Assembly: GCA_020638195.1 (NCBI GenBank)
Contig: JACKJC010000005.1
Location: 310,001 to 374,000, forward strand
Source: Methylobacteriaceae bacterium
Lineage (GTDB): Bacteria; Pseudomonadota; Alphaproteobacteria; Rhizobiales; Beijerinckiaceae
Direction of reading: 5' to 3'
Length of the DNA: 64,000 nucleotides
Positions 7,641-18,304 of the stretch are shown here, one piece after another (positions within the stretch are counted from its first letter, which is position 1; every line of letters begins with the position of its first letter). The translations under genes and the position numbers were made by a program. The notes beneath the pieces are model-generated. The model was not told where the DNA came from, made no database searches, and worked only from the letters and a program-made list of their open reading frames with translations.

Positions 7641-8819
7641 ATGAGCCCGCGCGACCGTCTCGACCAGATGCATGCTGAAATGACGGAATGGCGGCGTGAT
7701 TTTCACGCCCATCCCGAAATCGGATTCGAAGAGGTGCGAACCAGCGAGATCGTTGCGCAGAAGCTCGGCGAATGGGGCATCGAGGTCCATCGCGGGCTCG
7801 GCGGCACCGGCGTCGTGGGCGTCATTAGGGGGCAGGGGCAGGCGAGCGGCGGCAATCGCGCCATTGGGCTGCGCGCCGACATGGACGCTCTGCCGATGGA
7901 TGAGGGCAATTCTTTCGCCCATCGTTCGCAGAACCCCGGCCGCATGCATGCCTGCGGGCACGACGGCCACACCGCAATGCTGCTCGGCGCGGCGAAATAT
8001 CTTAGCCAGACCCGCAAGTTCGCGGGCACGGTGCATCTCATCTTCCAGCCCGCGGAAGAGGGCCTGGCGGGCGCCAAGGCAATGCTCGACGATGGCCTCT
8101 TCGAAAAGTTTCCATGCGACGCCGTCTACGGCATCCACAATTCGCCCGACATGCCGCTCGGCACGGTCAAGGCGCTCAGCGGCACGGCCATGGCGGCGAT
8201 CGATTATTTCAGCGTGGTGTTGCGTGGAAAATCCGCGCATGGCGCGCATCCGCAGCAGGGTATCGACACCGTCTCCATCGCTGCGCAGGTGGTCAGCGTG
8301 CTCAACGCGCTGCCCTCGCGTCATGTCGATGCGCTGGAATCGGCCATCGTCAGCATCGGCCAGATTCATGGCGGCACGTCTGATATCGTGATCCCCGAGA
8401 CGGTCGAACTGCGCGGCTCCGTGCGCACGCTCAAACCCGAAATCCGGGACCTCATGGAAGGCCTGTTCAAGCGGGCGGTCGAGCATACGGCCGCCGCGCA
8501 AGGCGGAACGGCGGAAATATCCTATCGCCGCGCCTATCCCGCCACGATCAATTCCGCGCACGAGACCGACCGCGCCTCGCTGTGCGCGACCAATACGCGC
8601 GGCGTCAAAAATGTGATCCGCGACGGCCGACCTCTGCTGGCGGGCGAGGATTTCGCCTTCATGCTGGAACGCGCGCCCGGCGCCTATCTCTTCTTCGGCC
8701 AGAACGACGGCGCCAAGGGCGGCGTGCCCGTGCACAATCCAGCTTACGATTTCAATGACGATTTGCTGCCGATCGGCGCGAGCTATCTCGCCGGCCTCGT
8801 TGAGCAGGAACTGGGGTGA
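7641..8819 (+). CDS. M20-family amidohydrolase (hippurate hydrolase / N-acyl amino acid deacylase type)
   Basis: The 392-residue protein shows the M20D pattern: RRDFHAHPEIGFEE near the N-terminus, GLRADMDALPM, the metal motif MHACGHDGHTAML, then PAEEGLAGAKAML and GEDFAFML near the C-terminus. Such enzymes are cytoplasmic and use one or two divalent metals to cleave N-acyl or indole-amino acid amides. The ATG at 7641 has AAGGAG nine bases upstream. The thioesterase gene follows after eight bases, so the two are probably co-transcribed, and the divergent partner is the acetyltransferase. Exact substrate cannot be assigned. Confidence 0.88.
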   Translation: MSPRDRLDQMHAEMTEWRRDFHAHPEIGFEEVRTSEIVAQKLGEWGIEVHRGLGGTGVVGVIRGQGQASGGNRAIGLRADMDALPMDEGNSFAHRSQNPGRMHACGHDGHTAMLLGAAKYLSQTRKFAGTVHLIFQPAEEGLAGAKAMLDDGLFEKFPCDAVYGIHNSPDMPLGTVKALSGTAMAAIDYFSVVLRGKSAHGAHPQQGIDTVSIAAQVVSVLNALPSRHVDALESAIVSIGQIHGGTSDIVIPETVELRGSVRTLKPEIRDLMEGLFKRAVEHTAAAQGGTAEISYRRAYPATINSAHETDRASLCATNTRGVKNVIRDGRPLLAGEDFAFMLERAPGAYLFFGQNDGAKGGVPVHNPAYDFNDDLLPIGASYLAGLVEQELG

Positions 8820-8827
8820 GATTTTAG

Positions 8828-9265
8828 ATGCAACGCACGGACTTCCGTTTCTTCTTTCCCTTTCGCGTGCGCTATTCCGAGGTCGACGGCCAGAGCGTCG
8901 TCTTCAACGCGCATTACCTCACCTATTTCGACACCTCGATCACGGAGTTTTTCCGCTGGCTCGGCTACGACTATGTGGAGGACGTGAAGGCGACCGGCAT
9001 CGATTTCCACACGGTTAAGTCGCTCGTCGAATACAAGGCGCCGATTCGTTTCGACGAGGAGATCGAAGTCGGCGTGCGCGTCGGGCATATCGGCAATTCC
9101 AGCCTGCGCTTCGACCTCGCGATCTTCGCGAAGGACGAAGCTGCGCCGCGCGCGACGGGCGAGATCGTGTGGGTCTACACCGATCAGCGCACTCACAAGA
9201 CGGTGCGCGTGCCGGACGCGATGCGCGACATGCTCGGCGCCGCAGACAGGGAGCCGGTCGGCTGA
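8828..9265 (+). CDS. Acyl-CoA thioesterase, 4-hydroxybenzoyl-CoA thioesterase-like hotdog fold
   Basis: The 145-residue protein matches the YbgC/FadM-type hotdog family. The signature RVRYSEVDGQSVVFNAHYLTYFD covers the catalytic aspartate region, although the usual motif has D at DxQGVVYHA-like positions, so the exact variant differs. Later strands VEYKAPIRFDEEIEVGVRV and SLRFDLAIF complete the fold. These enzymes hydrolyse acyl-CoA thioesters in the cytoplasm. It sits eight bases after the amidohydrolase and ten bases before the next membrane-protein gene, consistent with a three-gene operon. Confidence 0.82.
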   Translation: MQRTDFRFFFPFRVRYSEVDGQSVVFNAHYLTYFDTSITEFFRWLGYDYVEDVKATGIDFHTVKSLVEYKAPIRFDEEIEVGVRVGHIGNSSLRFDLAIFAKDEAAPRATGEIVWVYTDQRTHKTVRVPDAMRDMLGAADREPVG

Positions 9266-9275
9266 CCGAAACGCC

Positions 9276-9926
9276 ATGATGCTATTTGGGGTTCTCTGGG
9301 CGGCATTCGCGCCCTTGCTTCTGCTCGCGGCGTGGGCCGGCCTCGCCTGGCTGTTGCGTCGATTCGCGCCGGGGCGCTTCGGCTGGCGCGGCGCGTTGCT
9401 GCTGTCGGCTATTGTCCTCGGCGCGCCGCTCGGCTGGATTAGGCGTCAAGACATTGCGGCCTTTCAGGCATTATGCCGCGCCGAGGGCGCGACGGTCATT
9501 CGCGAGAAGGCGCAGGCCGACGGCATTCTGCTGACCTCGGGCACGTCGAACAGTTTCGGCATGCGCTATCTCCACAGCGAGGGATTCGCGTGGATGGAGT
9601 CGAACGACATCTATAAGCGCGGCGGCTTCGTTCGCTACGCGCGTAACGACAAGGGCGAGATCGCGACGACGAAGATCGACGCGCCGACGGCGCGTTACGA
9701 GGTGCGCGAGGTTTTCGAGCGGCAACCCAACGTTGGCATTTCGCGCACGCTCGTGCTCGAACGCGAGTCGGGCCGCGAACTCGCGCGGGGCTCGTCGCTG
9801 AGTTTCGACGGCGGACGGCTCAAATGGGTGTTCGGCGCCTGGGGCGTGGGCTCATGTCCAAGCGCCCGCACGGATCCCGCAGCATTCAACGCCTGGTATC
9901 ATCTGGCGAAGAATACGCTGCGCTGA
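9276..9926 (+). CDS. Membrane-anchored hypothetical protein
   Basis: The 216-residue protein has two N-terminal hydrophobic segments (residues of about 3-27 and 38-55) followed by a soluble domain of about 155 residues. A cysteine pair (AFQALCRAEGA and GVGSCPSARTD) could form a disulfide if the domain is periplasmic. I do not recognise a family. It starts ten bases after the thioesterase and stops four bases before the convergent guaB stop. Function unknown. Confidence 0.6.
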   Translation: MMLFGVLWAAFAPLLLLAAWAGLAWLLRRFAPGRFGWRGALLLSAIVLGAPLGWIRRQDIAAFQALCRAEGATVIREKAQADGILLTSGTSNSFGMRYLHSEGFAWMESNDIYKRGGFVRYARNDKGEIATTKIDAPTARYEVREVFERQPNVGISRTLVLERESGRELARGSSLSFDGGRLKWVFGAWGVGSCPSARTDPAAFNAWYHLAKNTLR

Positions 9927-9930
9927 TCCC

Positions 9931-11424
<1,494 letters not shown>

Positions 11425-11437
11425 GGCCAACTCCGGG

Positions 11438-11471
11438 AAAGACGAAAAGCGGCGGACTCGGAGCCGCCGCT
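11438..11471 (-). promoter_or_regulatory. Terminator-like hairpin in the guaB leader
   Basis: On the minus strand, AGCGGCGG pairs with CCGCCGCT across an eight-base loop (11448-11471) and is followed by TTTTCGTCTTT, then the guaB ribosome-binding site. This has the shape of an intrinsic terminator or attenuator placed just before the gene. No competing antiterminator fold was worked out. The function is inferred from shape and position only. Confidence 0.45.
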
Positions 11472-11692
11472 ACAGAATTGGCGGGTGCTCATAGCACGTG
11501 CGTGACAGGAGGCAAACCACGGCCGGCGCAGCGCAGCCCTGCCGTGTGGATAAGGTCGGCCGCCTCGAACGCAGCGCCGGCCCGCCCTAGAATAGGCGCA
11601 ACGAAAGTGAATCGAGCGGGCGGACGGGACTTGCGGGCTTTTGGATCGATGAGGCGCGAGGCGGTCGCGCTCGGCGTGGCGGGGGCGCCGGC

Positions 11693-13102
11693 GTGAGCGG
11701 GGACAAGGCGGAAAAGACCTGGTCCATGATCACGCCGCTGGTGGTCGCCACCGCGCTCTTCATGGAAAATCTCGATTCGACGATCATCTCGACCTCGCTG
11801 CCGGCGATCGCGGCCGACCTCCACGAGGACCCGATCGCGCTGAAACTGGCGCTGACCGCCTATCTGCTCTCCCTCGCCATCTTCATCCCCGCGTCCGGCT
11901 GGACGGCCGACCGCTTCGGCGCGCGAAAGGTCTTCCGGGCGGCGATTCTCGTCTTCGCGGCGGGCTCGATCCTGTGCGGCCTGTCCTCCTCGCTGCCGCA
12001 ATTCGTCGGCGCCCGCATGATTCAGGGCATGGGCGGCGCCATGATGACGCCGGTCGGCCGCCTCGTGCTGATGCGCTCCGTGCCGCGCTCGGACATCGTG
12101 CGCGCGCTTGCCTGGCTGACCATCCCGGCGCTGATCGGCCCGGTGATCGGCCCGCCGCTCGGCGGCTTCATCACCACCTATTTCCACTGGCGCTGGATTT
12201 TTTGGATCAACATCCCGATCAGCATCCTGGGCGTCGTTCTCGCGACCATCTACATCCCGGCCGTGCGCGAGGAAGATACGCCGCCGCTCGATCTCGTGGG
12301 CTTTGCGCTGATCGGCGTCGCGTTGTCCTGCCTCATCTTCGGCTTTTCGGCGCTCGGGCGTGGCGTGGTCGCGGGTCCCGTCGACGCCGCCCTGATCGGC
12401 GTCGGCTTTCTCAGTCTCGGGCTCTACGTGCGCCACGCGCTACGCACGCCGCACCCGATTCTCGACCTCAGGCTGCTGGCGCTGCCGACCTTTCGGGCGA
12501 GCGTCGGCGGCGGCTTCCTGTTCCGTCTGGGGCTCGGCGCCACGCCCTTCCTGCTGCCGCTGCTGTTCCAGATGGGGTTTGGCCTCAACCCCTTCCAGTC
12601 GGGAACCCTCACCTTCGTCTCCACGCTCGGCGCCATGGCGATGAAGCCGACGGCGGGACCGATCCTCAAGCGATTCGGTTTCCGCAACGTCCTGGCGGCG
12701 AACGCGCTGATCTCGACCTGCTTCTTTCTCGCCAACACCTTGTTCACGGCGGCGACGCCGCACGCGATCATCATAGCCGTCCTGCTCACGGGCGGCTTTT
12801 TCCGCTCGCTGCAATTCACGGCGATAAACGCCGTCGCCTACGCCGAGGTCGATGACCGCCGCATGAGTCACGCAACGAGCCTCGCCGCCGTCGGCCAGCA
12901 ATTATCTTTGTCGGTCGGCGTCACGCTGGGGGCCGGCGTGCTCGAATTGACCCGCGCCCGCCACGGCGTGGGCTCGGCGCTGGAGGTCGGCGATTTCGCG
13001 CCGGCCTTCCTGATCGTCGGCCTCGTCTCGGCCATGTCGTTCCTGTTTTTCGCGCGACTCTCGCCGGACGCCGGCGCCGAAATCTCGGGCCGCCGCCGCT
13101 AA
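11693..13102 (+). CDS. MFS drug-exporter-like transporter, DHA2 (EmrB/QacA) type
   Basis: The 469-residue integral membrane protein has about 14 hydrophobic segments. Motif D1-like sequence MENLDSTIISTSLPAIA lies in the first segment, motif A-like GWTADRFGARKVF after the second, and a motif C-like GPVIGPPLGGFI in the fifth, all typical of DHA2 proton antiporters. Substrates in this family range from dyes to antibiotics; none can be assigned here. The GTG start at 11693 follows a G-rich stretch. The gene is divergent from guaB across about 270 bases and has no adjacent EmrA-type partner. Confidence 0.88.
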   Translation: MSGDKAEKTWSMITPLVVATALFMENLDSTIISTSLPAIAADLHEDPIALKLALTAYLLSLAIFIPASGWTADRFGARKVFRAAILVFAAGSILCGLSSSLPQFVGARMIQGMGGAMMTPVGRLVLMRSVPRSDIVRALAWLTIPALIGPVIGPPLGGFITTYFHWRWIFWINIPISILGVVLATIYIPAVREEDTPPLDLVGFALIGVALSCLIFGFSALGRGVVAGPVDAALIGVGFLSLGLYVRHALRTPHPILDLRLLALPTFRASVGGGFLFRLGLGATPFLLPLLFQMGFGLNPFQSGTLTFVSTLGAMAMKPTAGPILKRFGFRNVLAANALISTCFFLANTLFTAATPHAIIIAVLLTGGFFRSLQFTAINAVAYAEVDDRRMSHATSLAAVGQQLSLSVGVTLGAGVLELTRARHGVGSALEVGDFAPAFLIVGLVSAMSFLFFARLSPDAGAEISGRRR

Positions 13103-13194
13103 ACATTTGGCCGGAGTTCACATGGGCGCGGCCCTTGCCGCCGGCGCGCATTCGTGGCTTGTTTTCAAACAAGCAAGGTGGTTCGGGGAGTGGA

Positions 13195-13992
13195 ATGAGC
13201 GAGGCAGGAGCGGAGGTCGCCGGCGAGACCGGTCCGGCGCGCGGCGCCCGGCTCGAAATTCGCACGCTGAAGCGCGATGACTTGATCGAATGCCTGCTGC
13301 AGGGCTGGCGCGATTTCGCGGCGGCGCCGCTCTATGGCCTGTTCTTCGGCGGCATCTATGCGCTCGGCGGCATGACGCTGGTCGCGCTGTTTCTCGCGCT
13401 GCATCTGCCCTGGATCGGCTATCCGCTCACCATGGGTTTCGCGCTGGTCGTTCCCTTTGTCGCGGCGGGAACCTACGAGGTATCGCGCGCGCTCGAACGC
13501 GGCGAGCCGCTGGGCTGGGGCAGGGTGCTCGGCGCGGTCTGGTCGCGCTCGGGCAAGGATCTCGGCTGGATGGCGCTGGTCACGGTTTTCGCGCTCATCA
13601 TCTGGGTCGATTTCGCGATCTTCATTTTCCTGATGTTCTACGGCCTGCACATTCCGACCGTTCAGGAACTGGTCATCGCCGTGCTGTCGACCGGCAAGGG
13701 CGTGCTGTTTGCCGCCGTCGGCAATACGCTCGGCGCGATCATCGCCATGTTCGTGTTCTCGATCACGGCGGTCTCCTTTCCGCTGCTCGTCGATCGCGAC
13801 GTCGATTTCGTCACCGCCATGCTGACCAGCGTCCGCTGCGTTCTGAAGAACCCCGCGCAGATGGTCGCATGGGCGCTTCTGATCGCGCTCTTCCTCGGCG
13901 CCTCAATTCTCTCAGGCTTCGTCGGCCTGTTCATCACGCTGCCGGTGCTCGGCCATGCGAGCTGGCATCTCTACCGCAAACTGGTCGTCTAG
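13195..13992 (+). CDS. DUF2189-family integral membrane protein
   Basis: The 265-residue protein has a hydrophilic N-terminus, then RTLKRDDLIECLLQGWRDF and about six hydrophobic segments, matching the DUF2189 family common in Alphaproteobacteria. The family has no established function. The ATG at 13195 has GGGGAG five to ten bases upstream; a longer start at 13135 is rejected. It is co-directional with the MFS gene (93 bases) and the MBL-fold gene (82 bases). Confidence 0.8.
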   Translation: MSEAGAEVAGETGPARGARLEIRTLKRDDLIECLLQGWRDFAAAPLYGLFFGGIYALGGMTLVALFLALHLPWIGYPLTMGFALVVPFVAAGTYEVSRALERGEPLGWGRVLGAVWSRSGKDLGWMALVTVFALIIWVDFAIFIFLMFYGLHIPTVQELVIAVLSTGKGVLFAAVGNTLGAIIAMFVFSITAVSFPLLVDRDVDFVTAMLTSVRCVLKNPAQMVAWALLIALFLGASILSGFVGLFITLPVLGHASWHLYRKLVV

Positions 13993-14074
13993 CCGCAGCA
14001 CGCCGGGGACTTGATATATTCGCCTTCGCGCATATGTCCTGCTATACTGGCCGCTGAGCCGCAGGAGGGAGCGC

Positions 14075-14968
14075 ATGTCCGAATTTGCCGATCGCGTCGA
14101 TCTCGGCGTCAAGCCGCAGGTGACCGCCTTTTTCGATCCGCGCACCAACACGATCAGCTACGTCGTGCGCGACCCCGGCTCGAAGTCCTGCGCCATCGTC
14201 GATTCCGTCATGGATTTCGATTATGCGGCCGGTCGCATTTCGTACGAATCCGCCGACAAGATCATCGATTTCGTGCGCGGCGAAGGCCTCGACGTGCAAT
14301 GGCTGATCGAGACGCACGTTCATGCCGACCATCTCTCGGCCGCGCCCTACATCCAGCAAAAGCTCGGCGGCCAGATCGGCATCGGCGAAAAAATCGTCAC
14401 GGTCCAGAACACCTTTGGCAAGGTGTTCAACGAGGGCACGGAATTCCAGCGCGACGGCAGCCAGTTCGATCGCCTGTTCGCGGACGGCGACACTTATGAG
14501 ATCGGCGGCATGAAGGCTTTCGCGATCCATACGCCCGGCCATACGCCCGCCTGCATGACCCATGTGATCGGCGACGCAGCCTTCGTTGGCGATACGCTGT
14601 TCATGCCCGACGGCGGCTCGGCGCGCGCCGATTTTCCCGGCGGCGACGCCCGCACCCTCTATCGCTCGATCCGCCGCGTCCTTTCGCTGCCCGGCGAAAT
14701 GCGCCTGTTCATGTGCCACGATTACGGCCCGAACAACCGTGAAATCCGCTGGGAGACAACGGTCGCCGACGAGCGGGCGCACAACATTCACGTCCGCGAC
14801 GGGATCAGCGAGGACGAATTCGTCAAGATGCGCGAGGCGCGCGATGCGACCCTCGACATGCCGAAACTGATCATCCCCTCGCTGCAGGTGAACATGCGCG
14901 GCGGGGAATTGCCGCCGGCGGACGAAGAGGGCAAGCGCTTCCTCAAGGTGCCGATCAACGGGCTCTAG
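14075..14968 (+). CDS. MBL-fold hydrolase, persulfide-dioxygenase / glyoxalase II-like
   Basis: The 297-residue protein starts with a strand pair (TNTISYVVRD, CAIVDSVMDFD) and the metal motif THVHADHLSAAPY at about residue 85, followed by HTPGHTPACMTHVIG and GDTLFMPDGGSARADFPGG. This arrangement fits the rhizobial ETHE1/Blh-type group, which oxidises glutathione persulfide with iron. It lacks the rhodanese domain of some members. No BigR-type regulator or TauE gene is adjacent; the TauE-type protein in this window is about 12 kb away. Sulfur dioxygenase activity is inferred from family resemblance only. Confidence 0.8.
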   Translation: MSEFADRVDLGVKPQVTAFFDPRTNTISYVVRDPGSKSCAIVDSVMDFDYAAGRISYESADKIIDFVRGEGLDVQWLIETHVHADHLSAAPYIQQKLGGQIGIGEKIVTVQNTFGKVFNEGTEFQRDGSQFDRLFADGDTYEIGGMKAFAIHTPGHTPACMTHVIGDAAFVGDTLFMPDGGSARADFPGGDARTLYRSIRRVLSLPGEMRLFMCHDYGPNNREIRWETTVADERAHNIHVRDGISEDEFVKMREARDATLDMPKLIIPSLQVNMRGGELPPADEEGKRFLKVPINGL

Positions 14969-15029
14969 CGGCGGGCGCGGCGCGAGCGGTCTTTGACCTG
15001 CCCGCGCCAATCCTCTAATCCGGCGCCCC

Positions 15030-16811
15030 ATGAACATTTTCGCCGATTTTCACGCCCGCGTCGCAGCGATCCTGGCTGGCTTCGCCAAGGCCGGCCGCCT
15101 GCCCGCCGACCTCGATCTCGCCCGTTTCGTGGTCGAGCCGCCGCGCGAGGCCGCGCTCGGCGATCTCGCCGTCAACGCCGCCATGGTCTTCGCCAAAGAA
15201 GCCAAGGCCGGTTTCGGCAATCCGCGCCAGCTCGCCACCGAGATCGCCTTCGCGCTGGCCGAAGACCCCGACGTCTCGCAGGCCGAGGTCGCCGGTCCCG
15301 GCTTCATCAACATCCGCCTGCAGCCGCATGTTTTCGGGGCCGTGCTGCGCGCCGCATTGGCGCAAGGCGGCGACTATGGTCGCGCGCCGCAGGGCAGGGT
15401 GGGCGCGGTCCAGAAGATCAATGTCGAATATGTCTCTGCCAATCCCACCGGCCCGATGCACGTCGGCCACGGCCGCGGCGCGGTGTTCGGCGATGCGCTG
15501 GCGAGCCTGCTGGAATTCGCCGGCCATACGGTGACGCGCGAATATTACATCAACGACGCCGGCGCTCAGGTCGACGTGCTCGCGCGCTCAGCGCACCTGC
15601 GCTACCGAGAGGCGCTCGGCGAGAACGTCGGCGAAATTCCGGAAGGCCTCTATCCCGGCGATTATCTGGTGTCCGTCGGCAAGGGTCTTGCGGAAAAATA
15701 TGGCGCGAGCCTGCGGGGCAAGCCGGAAGAGGATTGGATCGAAACCGTCCGCGTCTTCGCCATCGATGCGATGATGGACATGATCCGCGCGGATCTTGCC
15801 GCGCTCAACATCACGCACGAAGTCTTCTTCTCCGAGCGTTCGCTGACGCGCGGCGAGGGCGGCGACAAGGTCAAGGCGGCGATTGATTTCCTGCGCGCCA
15901 AGGACCTCGTCTATGTCGGTCGCCTCGCGCCGCCCAAGGGCAAGTTGCCCGACGACTGGGAGGATCGCGACCAGACATTGTTCCGCTCGACACAATTCGG
16001 CGACGACGTCGACCGCCCGCTGCTGAAATCGGACGGCGGCTACACGTATTTCGCGAGCGACATCGCATATCACAAGGTCAAGATCGACGGCGGCTACAAT
16101 ACGCTGATCGACGTCTGGGGCGCCGACCATGGCGGCTACGTCAAGCGCATGGACGCCGCCGTGAAAGCGCTCTCAGGCGGCAAAGTCGCGCTCGATGTGA
16201 AGTTGTGCCAGCTCGTCAAGCTGATGCGCGCGGGCGAGCCGGTGAAAATGTCGAAGCGCTCGGGCGATTTCGTCACTTTGCGCGAGGTCGTCGACGAAGT
16301 CGGCGTCGACGCCGTGCGCTTCATGATGCTCTACCGCAAGAACGACGCGCCGCTGGAATTCGACCTCGCCAAGGTGATCGAGCAGTCCAAGGACAATGCG
16401 GTCTTCTATGTGCAATACGCGCACGCCCGTGTGAAATCCGTGATGCGGCAGGCGCTGGCCGCCATGCCCGATCTCGATCTGTCGCCAGCGGCCTTGGCCA
16501 AGGCCGACCTTGCGCTGCTGATGGACGAGGGCGAAATCGGCCTTGTCAAAATGCTGGCGCAATTTCCGCGCGTTATCGAGGCGGCGGCCGCTGCGCACGA
16601 GCCTCATCGTCTGGCTTTCTACCTCCACGAACTGGCCAGTTTGCTTCACGCGCAGTGGAACCGCGGAAAGGATTCCGCGGAATTACGCTTTGTTAATGAA
16701 AACCGGAGAGATTTGACCTGCGCCCGGCTCGCGTTGATCCTTTCTTTATCAACCGTTCTGGCCGCGGGACTGGGGGTCCTGGGAGTGAGCGCTCCAGACG
16801 AGATGCGCTAG
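15030..16811 (+). CDS. argS: Arginine-tRNA ligase
   Basis: The 593-residue class I synthetase attaches arginine to tRNA-Arg in the cytoplasm. It shows the N-terminal tRNA-binding Add1 domain (residues of about 1-115), the HIGH-type motif as HVGHGRG at about 144, and KMSKRSGDFV at about 406, followed by the DALR anticodon-binding domain. Most class I ArgRS proteins have a degenerate KMSK; here the canonical form is kept. It begins a co-directional run with the SPOR protein, nagZ, scpA and scpB, the usual Rhizobiales order. Confidence 0.97.
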   Translation: MNIFADFHARVAAILAGFAKAGRLPADLDLARFVVEPPREAALGDLAVNAAMVFAKEAKAGFGNPRQLATEIAFALAEDPDVSQAEVAGPGFINIRLQPHVFGAVLRAALAQGGDYGRAPQGRVGAVQKINVEYVSANPTGPMHVGHGRGAVFGDALASLLEFAGHTVTREYYINDAGAQVDVLARSAHLRYREALGENVGEIPEGLYPGDYLVSVGKGLAEKYGASLRGKPEEDWIETVRVFAIDAMMDMIRADLAALNITHEVFFSERSLTRGEGGDKVKAAIDFLRAKDLVYVGRLAPPKGKLPDDWEDRDQTLFRSTQFGDDVDRPLLKSDGGYTYFASDIAYHKVKIDGGYNTLIDVWGADHGGYVKRMDAAVKALSGGKVALDVKLCQLVKLMRAGEPVKMSKRSGDFVTLREVVDEVGVDAVRFMMLYRKNDAPLEFDLAKVIEQSKDNAVFYVQYAHARVKSVMRQALAAMPDLDLSPAALAKADLALLMDEGEIGLVKMLAQFPRVIEAAAAAHEPHRLAFYLHELASLLHAQWNRGKDSAELRFVNENRRDLTCARLALILSLSTVLAAGLGVLGVSAPDEMR

Positions 16812-16902
16812 ACGCGAAGATCGCTTCGCCCGCCGCCCCGGGACTCCTCCAAAAGCGTTTGCGCCGCCGGCATTGGCGTCGGAACGCGGTTGAGGTGTGA
16901 AG

Positions 16903-18303
16903 ATGAGCGCAGCGCCGGAACGTCGCGAGCCGATCGATATCGATGAATTCGAGCGCCGCCTGCGCGGCCCCGAGCCCATGCGGCGTCCAGAGGACCCGCT
17001 GGCCGAACTGGCGCGCCTGGTCGGCGGCCAGAACCAGCAGGCAGGCGATCCCTTCGCCGAATTGTTCGCGGAAAATTTCCGCAAGCCCGCGCCGCCGGTC
17101 GCCCCGCCGGAGGCGCCCGCTTATGCCGCGCCGCCCGTACAAGCGGTTGCGCCCGCGCCGGAGCCGATCGCCGAATTCCCGGACCTGCGCCCACTTCTGC
17201 GCGGCGCGGATCATGCCGACGCGCCGCCTCCGGCCGCGCCCGTACCGGAAGCATATGATTATGCGCCGCCTCCGCCTGCGGCCTATCCCGAGGAGCCCCA
17301 GACCTCCGCGCAGTTCGAGGATTGGGCCGAGACCCCTGAACTCGCGCCCGACGTGGCCGCCCTCGAGCCTCCGCGCGAACGCTCCCGGAAGCCTCTCTAT
17401 ATCGCAGCGACCGTGATCGCGGCCGGTTTCGTCGCCATCGGCTCGACGCTCGCCTGGCGTGGTGGCGCCCATCAGGCGAGCGGCGTCGCGACGATCGTGG
17501 CCTCCCCGAACCCGACCAAGATTCAGCCGAAGGATGACGGTTCCGAAAAGACCGCGCGCGAGTCGACCATGCTGGAGCGCACCACGGCGCCGCCGGTCAA
17601 GAAGGTGGTCAGCCGCGAAGAACAGCCGATGGATGTCGCCGCCGTCGCCAAGACGCCGCGCATCATTCCGCTCGGCGAGGATAATGCGACCAGCTCCGCC
17701 ACGGGTGGCGCCGCCTCGGTTCCGCCCGTCGCGCCGCCCGCGCCGAGCGTGTCGCGCGAGCCGGCGTCCCGCTCCGCCTTTCCCGAGCCCAAGCGCGTGA
17801 AGACCGTTTCGGTGCGCGCCGATGGGTCGATCATCGGCGGTCAGAGCGCGCCGCCCGCGGCCGCCGCGCCCAAGCCCGCCGAGCGCGCCGCGCCTGCGCG
17901 CAACGCGACGCCCAAGTCGGCCACCCGCGCCGATGCGACCACCGCCGCGACGCCGGCGCCGAAGCCCGTCGCCAAACCCAAGCCCGCGCCCAAGCCGCGT
18001 GTCGCCGCCATCAAGCCGCAGGCGGAAGCCGCGGCGCCTGCCGAAGAGGAGGCGCCCAAGCCCGCCGCTTCCGGCGCCTATGCGGTGCAGGTCGGCTCCG
18101 CCGGCTCCGAGGCCGCCGCCCGCCAGGCCGCCTCGCGCCTCGGCGCAAAACTCTCCGGCGCGCTCGGCGGACGCCATCCCTCGGTCGTCAAGGCCTCAGC
18201 ATCGCTCTACCGCATCCGCGTGACAGGGCTCAGCAGGGAAAGCGCCAACACCATGTGCGGCCGGGTGAAAGCCGCCGGCGGCGCCTGCTTCGTCGCCCGC
18301 TGA
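16903..18303 (+). CDS. SPOR-domain cell-envelope protein
   Basis: The 466-residue protein has an acidic and proline-rich N-terminal half, a single membrane segment at about residues 165-185 (IAATVIAAGFVAIGSTLAW), a long Ala/Pro/Lys-rich linker and a C-terminal SPOR domain of about 75 residues starting AYAVQVGSAGSEAAARQA. SPOR domains bind denuded glycan strands at the division septum. ATG at 16903 has GAGG eight bases upstream; a GTG two codons earlier is possible. NagZ follows after one base, so the two are almost certainly co-translated. Its partner in division is unknown. Confidence 0.88.
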   Translation: MSAAPERREPIDIDEFERRLRGPEPMRRPEDPLAELARLVGGQNQQAGDPFAELFAENFRKPAPPVAPPEAPAYAAPPVQAVAPAPEPIAEFPDLRPLLRGADHADAPPPAAPVPEAYDYAPPPPAAYPEEPQTSAQFEDWAETPELAPDVAALEPPRERSRKPLYIAATVIAAGFVAIGSTLAWRGGAHQASGVATIVASPNPTKIQPKDDGSEKTARESTMLERTTAPPVKKVVSREEQPMDVAAVAKTPRIIPLGEDNATSSATGGAASVPPVAPPAPSVSREPASRSAFPEPKRVKTVSVRADGSIIGGQSAPPAAAAPKPAERAAPARNATPKSATRADATTAATPAPKPVAKPKPAPKPRVAAIKPQAEAAAPAEEEAPKPAASGAYAVQVGSAGSEAAARQAASRLGAKLSGALGGRHPSVVKASASLYRIRVTGLSRESANTMCGRVKAAGGACFVAR

Positions 18304-18304
18304 C

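Noticed and set aside
16693..18177. A 494-codon open frame on the minus strand
   Set aside because: It is antisense to the SPOR protein and argS end; the product is glycine/arginine-rich low complexity, as expected from the reverse strand of an alanine/proline-rich gene.
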